From contig NZ_CAJAXH010000141.1 of assembly GCF_903946935.1 (NCBI RefSeq), forward strand, positions 1 to 64,000: a stretch of 64,000 bases of DNA. The letters run 5' to 3'. The notes beneath the pieces are model-generated. The model was not told where the DNA came from and ran no database searches. It saw only the letters and a list, made by a program, of their open reading frames with translations. This stretch comes from an uncultured Thiodictyon sp. (lineage in GTDB: Bacteria; Pseudomonadota; Gammaproteobacteria; Chromatiales; Chromatiaceae). Shown piece after piece: positions 1 to 7,138 of this stretch. The stretch's first letter is position 1. Each line of letters opens with the position of its first letter. The translations under genes and the position numbers were made by a program.

Positions 1-47
1 GCAAAGGCCGCGGCCGTCTGCGCCAGATCGGCAGCGGCGGGGAGTGA
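1..47 (+). CDS. possible 3' end of an upstream gene (partial)
   Basis: The third forward frame is open from the window edge and stops at TGA 45-47, about 10 bases before the GTG that opens the next gene. Only about 14 codons are visible (ending in a basic, Gly-rich tail), so the product cannot be identified. Genes of the following type are often preceded by a MoxR-like AAA ATPase gene, but nothing visible here shows that. The first forward frame is also open from base 1 into the next gene, so this frame may be non-coding and the next gene may start further upstream. Confidence 0.25.
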   Translation, partial: KGRGRLRQIGSGGE

Positions 48-57
48 CAGTGACATC

Positions 58-2403
58 GTGGAGCCTCCGGATCACCAAAAACGGGGCTCCTACGCTACCG
101 GGCCAGGGACGGGATTTCATGCAGCCTTACCGGAAGGACACGACTATTGGCGCCTGCTTCCGGCGCTGGGGTGGCTGCGCGGCCACCTGGGTCTGGACCT
201 CTATGTCCTGACCGATGGCCTGGAGGGCGGGTTCCGCCGCCCAGGTGCGCCGACCCCGGTTGCCTATCGACCGCCGGAACCGGGCCGGCCGTTGCTCATC
301 CTGGACGACCTGGGTTGTCTCGGTGAACCCGCCGAGCGTGCGGCCTGGCGCGGCTTCGGGCGCTTGCTGCAACGCTCAGGGGTCAGTCCGATCGCACTCA
401 TGCCGTGCCCGCCGCGCCTCTGGGACCCGCGCCTGGCGGGGCTCTATTTCCCGGTCACCTGGGACCGCGCCCATCGCTTGCCGCGCCGTCCCGCTGGTCC
501 TCGCCCTTGGCCCGCCGCGCTTCCCGAGCCGACGGACGACCTCGGCGCCGCGCGTCTGCTCGACTTGCTCGCCCCGGCTGTGCGCCTGGAGCCGACTTTG
601 CTACGCGCCCTGCGTCAGGCGTTGCCGAGCGCCATCTTTGACGTGGGTGCCGAGGCTGCCGCCTGGGTGCATCCGGACCTGGAGCCGACCGCCTTCGCCC
701 TGACCTGGGCGGACCAGGACGCAGTGGAGCGGCGCAGGGCCGCCTACCGAGTCCAACCAGCGTCGGAGCGCCACCTGGCCGGTGCCCTGATCCGCCGTCA
801 TCACGCGCACCTGACGGGCTCAGTCCGGGCGGAGGAGGAGGGTAACCTCACCCAACTCGGCGGCGGCGCGCCCGAGGACACCGAACTGGCCGATTATTAT
901 GCCCGCACGCTGCGTACCTTCGATGACGCAGACCCCGACCAACGCGCCGCGCTGACCGCCTGGGCCGCGCGCCTCGGTACCCGCCAACACGCGGACGCTT
1001 GGGGCGCCGATCCGCGTCGCGCGGCGCTCTGGTTGCTGGCCCACCGTGAGCAGTTGCGCAACGAATCCTGCACGCTGCCACCGGGGCTTGCACTCTCCAT
1101 GGCTGATTGGGTGCTCGCGACCGGCGGCGAACCCCGGCGCTACACGCTGGTTCAGCAGGGTCAGAGCCTCGTCGCCATTAGCCAGCCCAGTCATTCCGGT
1201 CGGGACGCCAGCATCCAGGCCAGGAATGGTGACGCCGCAGACACGCCAGCGCCGGGAAGCCCCCTGGCTGACCTCTGGTTGACCGATGCCCCGGTCCAAT
1301 ATGCCAGCCTGGACGACCCGGACCGTCTTTGCACTGTCCCCTTGACCCGCGGCGAGCCGATGCGGCTTGCCGGTTCCGGCGTCATCCTCAGCGGACACGC
1401 CGAGGCGCTCCGGATCGAGTCCATGACCAGGCCCGACTGGGCCTCTGGCATCGGCCGGGATCGCACCGGACTCTATGTCGAGGTATCCGAAGGGCAGGGG
1501 ATGCGGCGGCTGCGCTGGGTCTCCCCCGCCGAGGGTCTTTCCTGCGATGAGGTTGGCGATCTCGGCGTCCTGCGGGTGCCGATTTGTGCCTTCTGGGACG
1601 AACGCGAATTTTTGGACTGGCCGGGGCAGGCGTTCACACGCCCGGCCTGGGCGCAGCGCGTCGGCATTGACGATTTTGGGAAGTGGGCCGAATTCGACTT
1701 CAAGAGCGTTACCCAGCGGATGCGCTGGGTCTGGCCGGGCGAGTTCACCATGGGCTCGCCGCCGGACGAGCCGGAGCGATTCGGTCACGAACGTCAACAC
1801 CAGGTCTTGCTGACCCGCGGCCTCTGGCTGGCGGACACCGCATGCACACAAGCCCTGTGGCAGGCGGTCATGGGCGAGAACCCGAGTGAGTTCAAGAGCG
1901 CGGAGCGTCCGGTAGGGCAGGTGAGTTGGGATCAGGTGCAGCAATTTATCGGGCGCGTCAACGCCGCCCTCCCGGAGCTGGAACTGTGCCTGCCGACCGA
2001 GGCGCAGTGGGAATATGCCTGCCGGGCGGGGACCCAAACCCCCTTCTCGTTTGGCAACCAAGTCAACCAGGAGCAGGTGAATTACGACGGCAACTACCCC
2101 TATGCCAGCGGTGCCAAGGGTCTCGATAGGCAAGAAACGATTGAGGTCAAGTCTCTGCCTTTCAATGACTGGGGTATGTATCAGATGCACGGTAACGTCT
2201 GGGAGTGGTGTCAGGACTGGTTTGGGGACTATCCTGAAGGCACGGCGATTGACCCTGCGGGTGCGGCGACGGGTTTGGTGCGCGTGGTGCGCGGCGGCTG
2301 CTGGATTCTCGGTGCCAGGTCCTGCCGCTCCGGGCAGCGCAACCACGGGGCGCCTGCGAGCCGTAACGATAGGCTGGGCTTCCGCCTGGCCCGCGGTCTA
2401 TGA
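58..2403 (+). CDS. large protein with C-terminal FGE-sulfatase (C-type lectin fold) domain
   Basis: 781 aa from a GTG start; the frame is open to the window edge, so a longer N-terminus is possible. Residues about 1-520 are an unassigned region with a hydrophobic strand followed by DDLGCLG and then SGVSPIALMPCPP. This resembles N-terminal regions of proteins from MoxR/vWA-associated NTP-dependent conflict systems, but that is an inference from pattern only. Residues about 550-779 form a formylglycine-generating-enzyme-like domain: FTMGSPPDE, LPTEAQWEYACRAG, HGNVWEWCQDW, VVRGGCW and LGFRLARG. The position of the first catalytic Cys of true FGE (human C336) is Leu, so sulfatase-activating chemistry is unlikely; a ligand-binding role is more plausible. 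The last 40 residues match the architecture of DGR variable proteins. A shorter tandem paralogue follows. No signal peptide is visible. Confidence 0.8.
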   Translation: MEPPDHQKRGSYATGPGTGFHAALPEGHDYWRLLPALGWLRGHLGLDLYVLTDGLEGGFRRPGAPTPVAYRPPEPGRPLLILDDLGCLGEPAERAAWRGFGRLLQRSGVSPIALMPCPPRLWDPRLAGLYFPVTWDRAHRLPRRPAGPRPWPAALPEPTDDLGAARLLDLLAPAVRLEPTLLRALRQALPSAIFDVGAEAAAWVHPDLEPTAFALTWADQDAVERRRAAYRVQPASERHLAGALIRRHHAHLTGSVRAEEEGNLTQLGGGAPEDTELADYYARTLRTFDDADPDQRAALTAWAARLGTRQHADAWGADPRRAALWLLAHREQLRNESCTLPPGLALSMADWVLATGGEPRRYTLVQQGQSLVAISQPSHSGRDASIQARNGDAADTPAPGSPLADLWLTDAPVQYASLDDPDRLCTVPLTRGEPMRLAGSGVILSGHAEALRIESMTRPDWASGIGRDRTGLYVEVSEGQGMRRLRWVSPAEGLSCDEVGDLGVLRVPICAFWDEREFLDWPGQAFTRPAWAQRVGIDDFGKWAEFDFKSVTQRMRWVWPGEFTMGSPPDEPERFGHERQHQVLLTRGLWLADTACTQALWQAVMGENPSEFKSAERPVGQVSWDQVQQFIGRVNAALPELELCLPTEAQWEYACRAGTQTPFSFGNQVNQEQVNYDGNYPYASGAKGLDRQETIEVKSLPFNDWGMYQMHGNVWEWCQDWFGDYPEGTAIDPAGAATGLVRVVRGGCWILGARSCRSGQRNHGAPASRNDRLGFRLARGL
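2281..2391 (+). other. DGR-type variable region 1 (candidate)
   Basis: The 3' end of the 781-aa gene encodes the RVVRGG...R...R...P..R....GFRLA layout typical of variable proteins in diversity-generating retroelements. Aligned with the equivalent segment 952 bases downstream, the first 26 bases and the last 18 or so are identical. About 20 substitutions fall between them, mostly at first and second codon positions. The upstream parts of the two domains differ throughout. No template repeat or reverse transcriptase was found in the window, so the call rests on pattern alone. Confidence 0.5.
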
Positions 2404-2446
2404 AGAAGGTTGGCGGAGCCGGGGTCTGGTAACAGTGTAGCCAGGA

Positions 2447-2491
2447 GCAGGGCCGGACCGGCGCCTTGGAGCGGCGCCGGTCCGGCCCTGC
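2447..2491. repeat. 19-bp perfect stem-loop after variable region 1
   Basis: Arms 2447-2465 and 2473-2491 are perfectly complementary around a 7-base loop, 44 bases after the stop codon. There is no T-run, so it is not a classical intrinsic terminator. A related hairpin lies at the same place after the second FGE-like gene. DGRs such as that of phage BPP-1 carry a hairpin just downstream of the variable region, which this position fits. Confidence 0.7.
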
Positions 2492-2527
2492 GGGGCGCTC
2501 GGCATAAGGTGTTCAAAGGCTGACACT

Positions 2528-2568
2528 GACCCTCTCGTTCCCACGCTCCGCGTGGGAATGAGAGGGTC
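2528..2568. repeat. palindromic dispersed-repeat-like element
   Basis: Arms 2528-2546 and 2550-2568 (core GTTCCCACGC / GCGTGGGAA) pair with a single G-T mismatch around a 3-base loop. This type of palindrome is common in intergenic DNA of many gammaproteobacteria (recollection, not searched). The right arm contains the start codons of the following FGE-like gene, suggesting that the repeat marks the junction where the paralogue was truncated. Confidence 0.6.
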
Positions 2569-3355
2569 CCGCCTGCTGCCGCCGGTCTTCCCATTCGACT
2601 GGGCGGGTGAGTGGGGGGAGGACCGCTATGGACCCTGGGTCGCCTTCCGGCTCAAGGGGGTGCGCCAGTGTCTGAGGTGGATTGCGCCGGGGCGGTTCTG
2701 GATGGGCTCGCCGCCGGACGAGCGGGAGCGTTCCAGTACTGAGCGTCGGCACGAGGTCACCCTGACCCAGGGTTTCTGGCTGGCGGATACCACCTGCACC
2801 CAGGCACTCTGGGAGGCCGTGATGGGCGATAACCCGAGCCGGTTCAAGGGCGCGGAGCGACCGGTGGAGCAGGTGAGTTGGGATCAGGTCAAGGAGTTCA
2901 TCGACCGACTCAATGCGGCGCTGCCGGGCCTGGACGCCCGCCTGCCGACCGAGGCGCAGTGGGAACACGCCTGTCGGACGGGAACCGAGACACCCTTCTG
3001 GTTCGGCGACCAGATCACCCCGGAGCAGGTCAACTACGACGGGAATTACCCCTATGCCGACGGCGCCAAGTGTCTGTATTGGGAACAAACGGTCGAGGTC
3101 AAGGCCCTGCCTTGTAACGCCTGGGGCCTGTATCAGTTGCATGGGAATGTCTGGGAGTGGTGTCAGGACTGCTACGGCGACTACCCCACAGATTTTACAG
3201 AAGACCCGACGGGGCCGCAGACGGGTGTGGGGCGCGTGGTGCGCGGCGGCTGCTGGATCTCCCATGCCGGGCTCTGCCGCTCCGCGCAGCGCGACCACAG
3301 GGGGCCTGCCGGCCATAACGTCCTTCTGGGCTTCCGCCTGGCTCGAGGTCCATAA
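2552..3355 (+). CDS. FGE-sulfatase-domain protein, truncated paralogue
   Basis: 267 aa; GTG 2552 or ATG 2558, both inside the right arm of a palindromic repeat and without a convincing ribosome site. It consists almost only of the FGE-like domain found at the C-terminus of the preceding 781-aa protein (WMGSPPDERE, LPTEAQWEHACRTG, LHGNVWEWCQD, VVRGGCWIS, LGFRLARG) and lacks that protein's first 500 or so residues. It probably arose by tandem duplication: the region after the stop codon, including a hairpin, is duplicated too. The C-terminal variable segment differs from its neighbour at clustered positions, as in DGR target proteins. It could be expressed by coupling to the upstream gene, or be a non-expressed remnant. 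Confidence 0.65.
   Translation: MGMRGSRLLPPVFPFDWAGEWGEDRYGPWVAFRLKGVRQCLRWIAPGRFWMGSPPDERERSSTERRHEVTLTQGFWLADTTCTQALWEAVMGDNPSRFKGAERPVEQVSWDQVKEFIDRLNAALPGLDARLPTEAQWEHACRTGTETPFWFGDQITPEQVNYDGNYPYADGAKCLYWEQTVEVKALPCNAWGLYQLHGNVWEWCQDCYGDYPTDFTEDPTGPQTGVGRVVRGGCWISHAGLCRSAQRDHRGPAGHNVLLGFRLARGP
3233..3343 (+). other. DGR-type variable region 2 (candidate)
   Basis: Equivalent of the segment at 2281-2391. It shares identical outer blocks with it and differs at about 20 internal positions, including GGT/CAT, AAC/GAC, CGT/CAT and GAT/GTC codon pairs whose variable first and second bases are what adenine-directed mutagenesis of AAC/AAT-like template codons would give. Some third positions also differ, so the two copies may derive from different templates or have drifted. 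Confidence 0.45.
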
Positions 3356-3398
3356 GTCAGGTCGGCGGAGCCAGGGCCTGGGAACAGCGCAGCCGGGA

Positions 3399-3443
3399 GC
3401 AGGGCCGGACTGACGCCGTGGAGCGGCGTCGGTCAGGCCCTGC
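3399..3443. repeat. 20-bp stem-loop after variable region 2
   Basis: Arms 3399-3418 and 3424-3443 pair with one mismatch and one G-T pair around a TGGAG loop. It is related in sequence and position to the hairpin at 2447-2491. Its conservation despite compensatory differences in the stem suggests that the structure matters. No T-run follows. Confidence 0.65.
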
Positions 3444-3551
3444 GGGGTGCCTGGCGTAAGGTACTCCTGCCTGCGACACCACAACCCGCCAACCCTGCGG
3501 TATCCTGTGCGCAATCAGCAACCCGACCGACTCGCCCCTGGGGGCCGCCAG

Positions 3552-4019
3552 ATGACCAAGACCGACTGCCTCACCGCCGCCATGCTCGCGGTGGGTCAAT
3601 GCTACACCGCCCACCTGCGGTTCAGCCGCGCGCAGGTCGATGCCTACTGCGCCCTGACCGGCGACGCCAACGCGATCCACCGGGATGTGGAGGCGGCCAG
3701 CCAGCGCTTTCCCGGGGTGACCGACATCGTGGTCCCCGGAGGGCTGATTCAGACCACCATCTCGGGCATCTTCGGCACCACCTTTCCGGGCGATGGGTCG
3801 CTCGGGCTGTCGTTCGTGCCCGAGCGCTTCCGCAAGCCGGTCCTGCCGGGCGAGGAGGTGATCGTCAACTTTGAGATTACCCGCATCAAGAACGGACTGG
3901 TCGACTTCGACATCGCCGTGACGGATGCAGAGGGCGGGCGTCTCACCACCGCGAAGGCCCGGGTCGTGGCGCCCGATGCGGCCTATCGGGCGTGGTGGGA
4001 GGATCAGCAGGGCGGGTGA
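3552..4019 (+). CDS. MaoC-like (R)-enoyl-CoA hydratase family protein
   Basis: 155 aa from ATG 3552; an upstream extension to 3447 is possible but would run into the intergenic hairpin region. Single hot-dog domain. The segment TGDANAIHRD carries the Asp and His expected for the hydratase active site, followed by VVPGGLIQTTISG, where family members bind the acyl chain. MaoC-like hydratases add water to enoyl-CoA in fatty-acid or polyhydroxyalkanoate metabolism; the substrate cannot be read from sequence. It stands alone between the FGE-like locus and a periplasmic protein gene. Confidence 0.8.
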   Translation: MTKTDCLTAAMLAVGQCYTAHLRFSRAQVDAYCALTGDANAIHRDVEAASQRFPGVTDIVVPGGLIQTTISGIFGTTFPGDGSLGLSFVPERFRKPVLPGEEVIVNFEITRIKNGLVDFDIAVTDAEGGRLTTAKARVVAPDAAYRAWWEDQQGG

Positions 4020-4129
4020 ACCTAAGTTCGGCAGTTGCACACGGATCGCGGCGGTCCACTCACGCGCGGTCCAGGCGCGCTACAATCGTCGGGTCCTCAC
4101 TCAGCGATTCACCGAAAAGGCAGTCGATC

Positions 4130-4528
4130 ATGACCCACACACTCTCACTGGCGGCGCTCCTCTCCGCGCTTCTGGTCACCCCGGCGCTTGCCGCCGAGGC
4201 GACGGCAACCTCCGTTGGCGATCTCTACAAGGACCGGGCCGCCTTGAGCGGCAAGCAGGTGACGGTCCACGGCAAGGTTGCGAAGTTCAACAAGCAGATC
4301 ATGGAGCGCAACTGGGTTCACCTGCGCGACGGCACGGGCGATGCGGCCGATGGGTCGAATGACATCACGGTCACGACCCAGGACACCGCGGCCGTGAACG
4401 ACGAGGTGACGGCGACCGGCACCCTGGTCGTGGACATGGATTTCGGTGCCGGCTATAAGTACCCGCTGCTGATCGAGAAGGCGACGATCACCCCCGCGGC
4501 CCCGGCGGCGCCCGCCGCTGCGCAGTGA
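4130..4528 (+). CDS. secreted OB-fold (NrfJ/tRNA_anti-like) protein
   Basis: 132 aa from ATG 4130. A signal peptide (about residues 1-22, cleavage after an ALAA run) precedes a small OB-fold-like domain with GKQVTVHGKV, NWVHLRDGTG and DEVTATGTLVVD, and an Ala/Pro-rich tail. Similar short periplasmic OB-fold proteins occur near cytochrome and redox genes; their function is poorly defined. Its stop overlaps the GTG of the downstream thioredoxin-like gene (GTGA), so the two are translationally coupled and probably act in the same periplasmic process. Confidence 0.75.
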   Translation: MTHTLSLAALLSALLVTPALAAEATATSVGDLYKDRAALSGKQVTVHGKVAKFNKQIMERNWVHLRDGTGDAADGSNDITVTTQDTAAVNDEVTATGTLVVDMDFGAGYKYPLLIEKATITPAAPAAPAAAQ

Positions 4529-5121
4529 GACGCGCCAGCGCGCCCCGCATGGCTACCAATCCGCGCCCGGCCCGCCGCTGCCTCCTGCCGATGCTGCTGG
4601 CAGGTCTACTCGCCGCGCCGCTGACCGGCGCGCTCGCTGCGGACGATCGATCACTCACCCCGATCCCGGAGCGGCCCGCCGCCCCGGGCTTCGACCTCAA
4701 GGACCCGGAGGGCCGCCCCCAGCGCCTGGCGGATTACCGCGGCAAGCCGGTGATCCTGAACTTCTGGGCCACTTGGTGCCCGCCCTGTCGGGAGGAGATG
4801 CCCTCGATCCAGCGCGCCTATGAGACCTTGGCGCCTGAGGGTATCGCCGTGGTGGCGATCAATGTCGGCGACGACGCGGCAGCCATCGGCCAGTTCCTCG
4901 AGGACGAGCCGCTGGACTTCGCCCTGCCGATGGACACCGACTCCAAGGTCGCCCAGCGCTATCCGATGAACGGCCTGCCGACTACCTTCGTCATCGACCC
5001 CGAGGGCCGGCTGGTTTACAGCGCCATGGGGAGCCGCGCGTGGGACGACCCCAAACTGCTGGACCAGGTGCGGGCCTTGAAGTCCACCACCGTACCTGGC
5101 TCAAGTCCGGGCAGGCCCTGA
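4525..5121 (+). CDS. TlpA/ResA-like thioredoxin-fold protein
   Basis: 198 aa from GTG 4525 (ATG 4549 is an alternative). An N-terminal hydrophobic signal or anchor (residues about 19-38) is followed by an AhpC/TSA-Redoxin type thioredoxin fold with FWATWCPPCREEMP, so both redox cysteines are present. The cis-Pro loop is GLPTTFVID. Such proteins reduce periplasmic disulfides, typically during cytochrome c maturation or as general thiol reductants. It overlaps the upstream OB-fold gene by 4 bases. The last 20 or so residues are not conserved-looking. Confidence 0.85.
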   Translation: MRRASAPRMATNPRPARRCLLPMLLAGLLAAPLTGALAADDRSLTPIPERPAAPGFDLKDPEGRPQRLADYRGKPVILNFWATWCPPCREEMPSIQRAYETLAPEGIAVVAINVGDDAAAIGQFLEDEPLDFALPMDTDSKVAQRYPMNGLPTTFVIDPEGRLVYSAMGSRAWDDPKLLDQVRALKSTTVPGSSPGRP

Positions 5122-5140
5122 TTGTCGTTCCGGGTTTCCG

Positions 5141-5214
5141 GTGGGAGCGGCTTCAGCCGCGACGCGACCGCGCAAACGGTCGTGTGGCCTCGTCGCGGCT
5201 GAAGCCGCTCCCAC
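5141..5214. repeat. REPIN-like inverted repeat
   Basis: Two perfectly complementary 23-base arms (5141-5163 and 5192-5214, core GGAGCGGCTTCAGCCGCGAC) enclose 28 bases. Each arm contains its own short palindrome (CGGCTTCAGCCG). A pair of REP sequences in inverted orientation is the REPIN architecture. It lies between the thioredoxin-like gene and ftsY. Confidence 0.75.
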
Positions 5215-5312
5215 GGGGTGACTCGCCGTGCGGATCGGCCCGGCGGCGGTCGATCTGGTAGCATTGCACGCCTGCACGGTTTTCCACTCACCACGCATCC
5301 TGGCGATCCCCC

Positions 5313-6884
5313 ATGTTCGGTTTCGGAAGAAAAAAGCTTAAGCAGACGGCGCAGACGCAGGACGGCCAACCGTCCGACGCCGCCGAGTCCTCAGAGGCCA
5401 AAGGGGGGATCTTCAAACGGCTGTTCGCTGCGCGGGATGACGAGGACCTGGGTTGGGTCAAGGGCATCGGGCCGCTGCCGGTCGAGGGTGAGGCGCCCGT
5501 GGCCGAGGCGCCGCCTGAGGCGGCACCCGGGGAGCCGATCGCCGCTGCGCCGGCGGAACTGGTCACGACGACCGTCGAGCCGACGCTCGCGGCCGCCACC
5601 GCGCCGACCGAGACCAGTCCGCTGCCGGTCGCTGAGGCCGCGCCCATCGCGGTCGCGGTCAGTCCGACACCGGTGGTCGACTCCGGCCCCGCGGCGATCG
5701 AAGCGCCCGAGTCCCAGCCCGAGCCCGCGCCCGAGCCGACCCCGGCGCCCGCCGTTGAGTCCCCCGCGCCGCCACCCGTTGCACCCGAGCCTGCTGCGCC
5801 CAAGGCCGGTCTGCTCAAGCGCCTCTTCCATGTGTCGGACGAGCCGGCGAAGCCGGAGCCCACACCGGAGGCGGCCCCGGCCGCGCGCCCCCCGCCGCCG
5901 CCCCCGGCGGCGCAGGACTGGCAGATTCACGACCAGCCGGTGGACTGGGAGTCCCCGGAGGTCCGCCGCGGGCTCTTCAAGCGTCTGAGCGAGCGCCTGT
6001 CGCGTAGCCGCACCCAGCTCGGCAGCGGGCTCGGCACCCTGTTCCTGGGTCGCAAGAAGATCGACGACGAGTTGATGGAGGAGTTGGAGACCCTGCTCCT
6101 GACCGCGGATGTGGGGGTGGAGGCGACCTCGCGGGTCATCGACGACCTGACCCGGCGGGTGAAGCGCAAGGCGCTGGCGGACCCGCAGGCCCTGCTGGTC
6201 GCGCTCAAGGGGGCGTTACGCCCGATCCTCACCGCCGCCCAGACCCCGGTTCGTCAGGCGGCCCCCGATCGACCCCAGGTGATCCTGATGGTGGGGGTCA
6301 ACGGGGCGGGCAAGACCACCACCATCGGTAAGCTCGCCCGCGTCCTGCAGGCGGAGGGCAACAGTGTGATGCTGGCCGCGGGCGACACCTTCCGCGCCGC
6401 CGCGGTGGAGCAATTGCAGACTTGGGGCGAGCGCAACCGGGTGCCGGTGATCGCCCAGAAGGGTGGGGCGGACTCCGCCTCGGTGATCTTCGATGCGCTC
6501 CAGGCGGCCACCGCCCGCGGGGTGGACGTGCTGATCGCGGACACCGCCGGGCGGTTGCACACCAAGACCAATCTGATGGACGAGTTGAGCAAGATCGCGC
6601 GGGTGATGAAGAAGCTTGACCCCGAGGCGCCGCACGAGGTGCTGCTGGTGGTGGACGCCACCACGGGTCAGAACGGGCTGAATCAGGCGGTCCAGTTCCA
6701 CCAGGCGATCCCCTTGACCGGGATCGCGCTCACCAAGCTTGACGGCACCGCCAAGGGCGGTATCGTCTTTGCCATCGCGGAAAAGCTCAAGGTGCCGATC
6801 CGTTTCATCGGGGTGGGCGAGTCGATCGAGGACCTGCGTCCCTTCGATGCCGATGAGTTCCTGGATGCGTTACTCGGGCAATAG
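5313..6884 (+). CDS. ftsY: signal recognition particle receptor FtsY
   Basis: 523 aa. FtsY docks SRP-ribosome complexes at the inner membrane and, with Ffh, hydrolyses GTP to deliver nascent membrane proteins to the translocon. Residues about 1-215 form a long Ala/Pro/Glu-rich acidic region punctuated by two FKRLF/LKRLF motifs. The NG domain follows: N domain from about residue 218, G1 GVNGAGKTTT near 328, AGDTFRAAAVEQL, DTAGR, and TKLDGTAKGG near the end. Length is normal for gammaproteobacterial FtsY. It heads the conserved ftsY-ftsE-ftsX-rpoH block, with a repeat element inserted before ftsE. Confidence 0.97.
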   Translation: MFGFGRKKLKQTAQTQDGQPSDAAESSEAKGGIFKRLFAARDDEDLGWVKGIGPLPVEGEAPVAEAPPEAAPGEPIAAAPAELVTTTVEPTLAAATAPTETSPLPVAEAAPIAVAVSPTPVVDSGPAAIEAPESQPEPAPEPTPAPAVESPAPPPVAPEPAAPKAGLLKRLFHVSDEPAKPEPTPEAAPAARPPPPPPAAQDWQIHDQPVDWESPEVRRGLFKRLSERLSRSRTQLGSGLGTLFLGRKKIDDELMEELETLLLTADVGVEATSRVIDDLTRRVKRKALADPQALLVALKGALRPILTAAQTPVRQAAPDRPQVILMVGVNGAGKTTTIGKLARVLQAEGNSVMLAAGDTFRAAAVEQLQTWGERNRVPVIAQKGGADSASVIFDALQAATARGVDVLIADTAGRLHTKTNLMDELSKIARVMKKLDPEAPHEVLLVVDATTGQNGLNQAVQFHQAIPLTGIALTKLDGTAKGGIVFAIAEKLKVPIRFIGVGESIEDLRPFDADEFLDALLGQ

Positions 6885-6905
6885 CGGCCCGAACAAGGCG
6901 ATGTG

Positions 6906-7118
6906 TCCGCAAATGAGCGCAAATAAACGCAAATAATACAGATGATTAACAGCATGCAGTGCCATTTGCCGATGCCTATTCGGGGCGGAACACGCCGGCG
7001 CCCCATGCGGGAGGTGGCAGCACTGTCCGCCCGCCGCCGCGCGCTGGCGTTTGGGGATGGGCCAAAAACCGCTGCGAGCGTTTTTCCTCTTTGCGTTCAT
7101 TTGCGTTCATTTGCGGGC
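6906..7118. repeat. dispersed element with iterated CGCAAATRA termini
   Basis: The left end (about 6907-6933) has three copies of a CGCAAATRA-like unit. The right end (about 7090-7118) has the same units in reverse complement (TTTGCG x3). About 160 bases of unrelated GC-rich sequence lie between. It occupies nearly all of the ftsY-ftsE spacer. No coding capacity is seen, and no target-site duplication could be assigned by eye. Confidence 0.6.
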
Positions 7119-7138
7119 AAGAATCCTCGGGCGAACAG

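Noticed and set aside
2447-2491. Intrinsic transcription terminator
   Set aside because: The stem is strong but is not followed by a T-run; the same holds for 3399-3443.
58-3355. Catalytically active formylglycine-generating enzymes
   Set aside because: The position of the first catalytic Cys in the GGSxxC motif is not Cys in either protein, and no sulfatase gene is nearby; the domain is more like the non-enzymatic variants used as binding modules.
58-3443. A complete diversity-generating retroelement in the window
   Set aside because: No reverse transcriptase frame and no adenine-rich template repeat matching the variable regions could be found in the 64 kb; only target-like regions are present.
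6959-7138. N-terminal extension of FtsE
   Set aside because: The 60 extra codons are encoded by a dispersed repeat element and do not match the FtsE start; GTG 7139 gives the family N-terminus.
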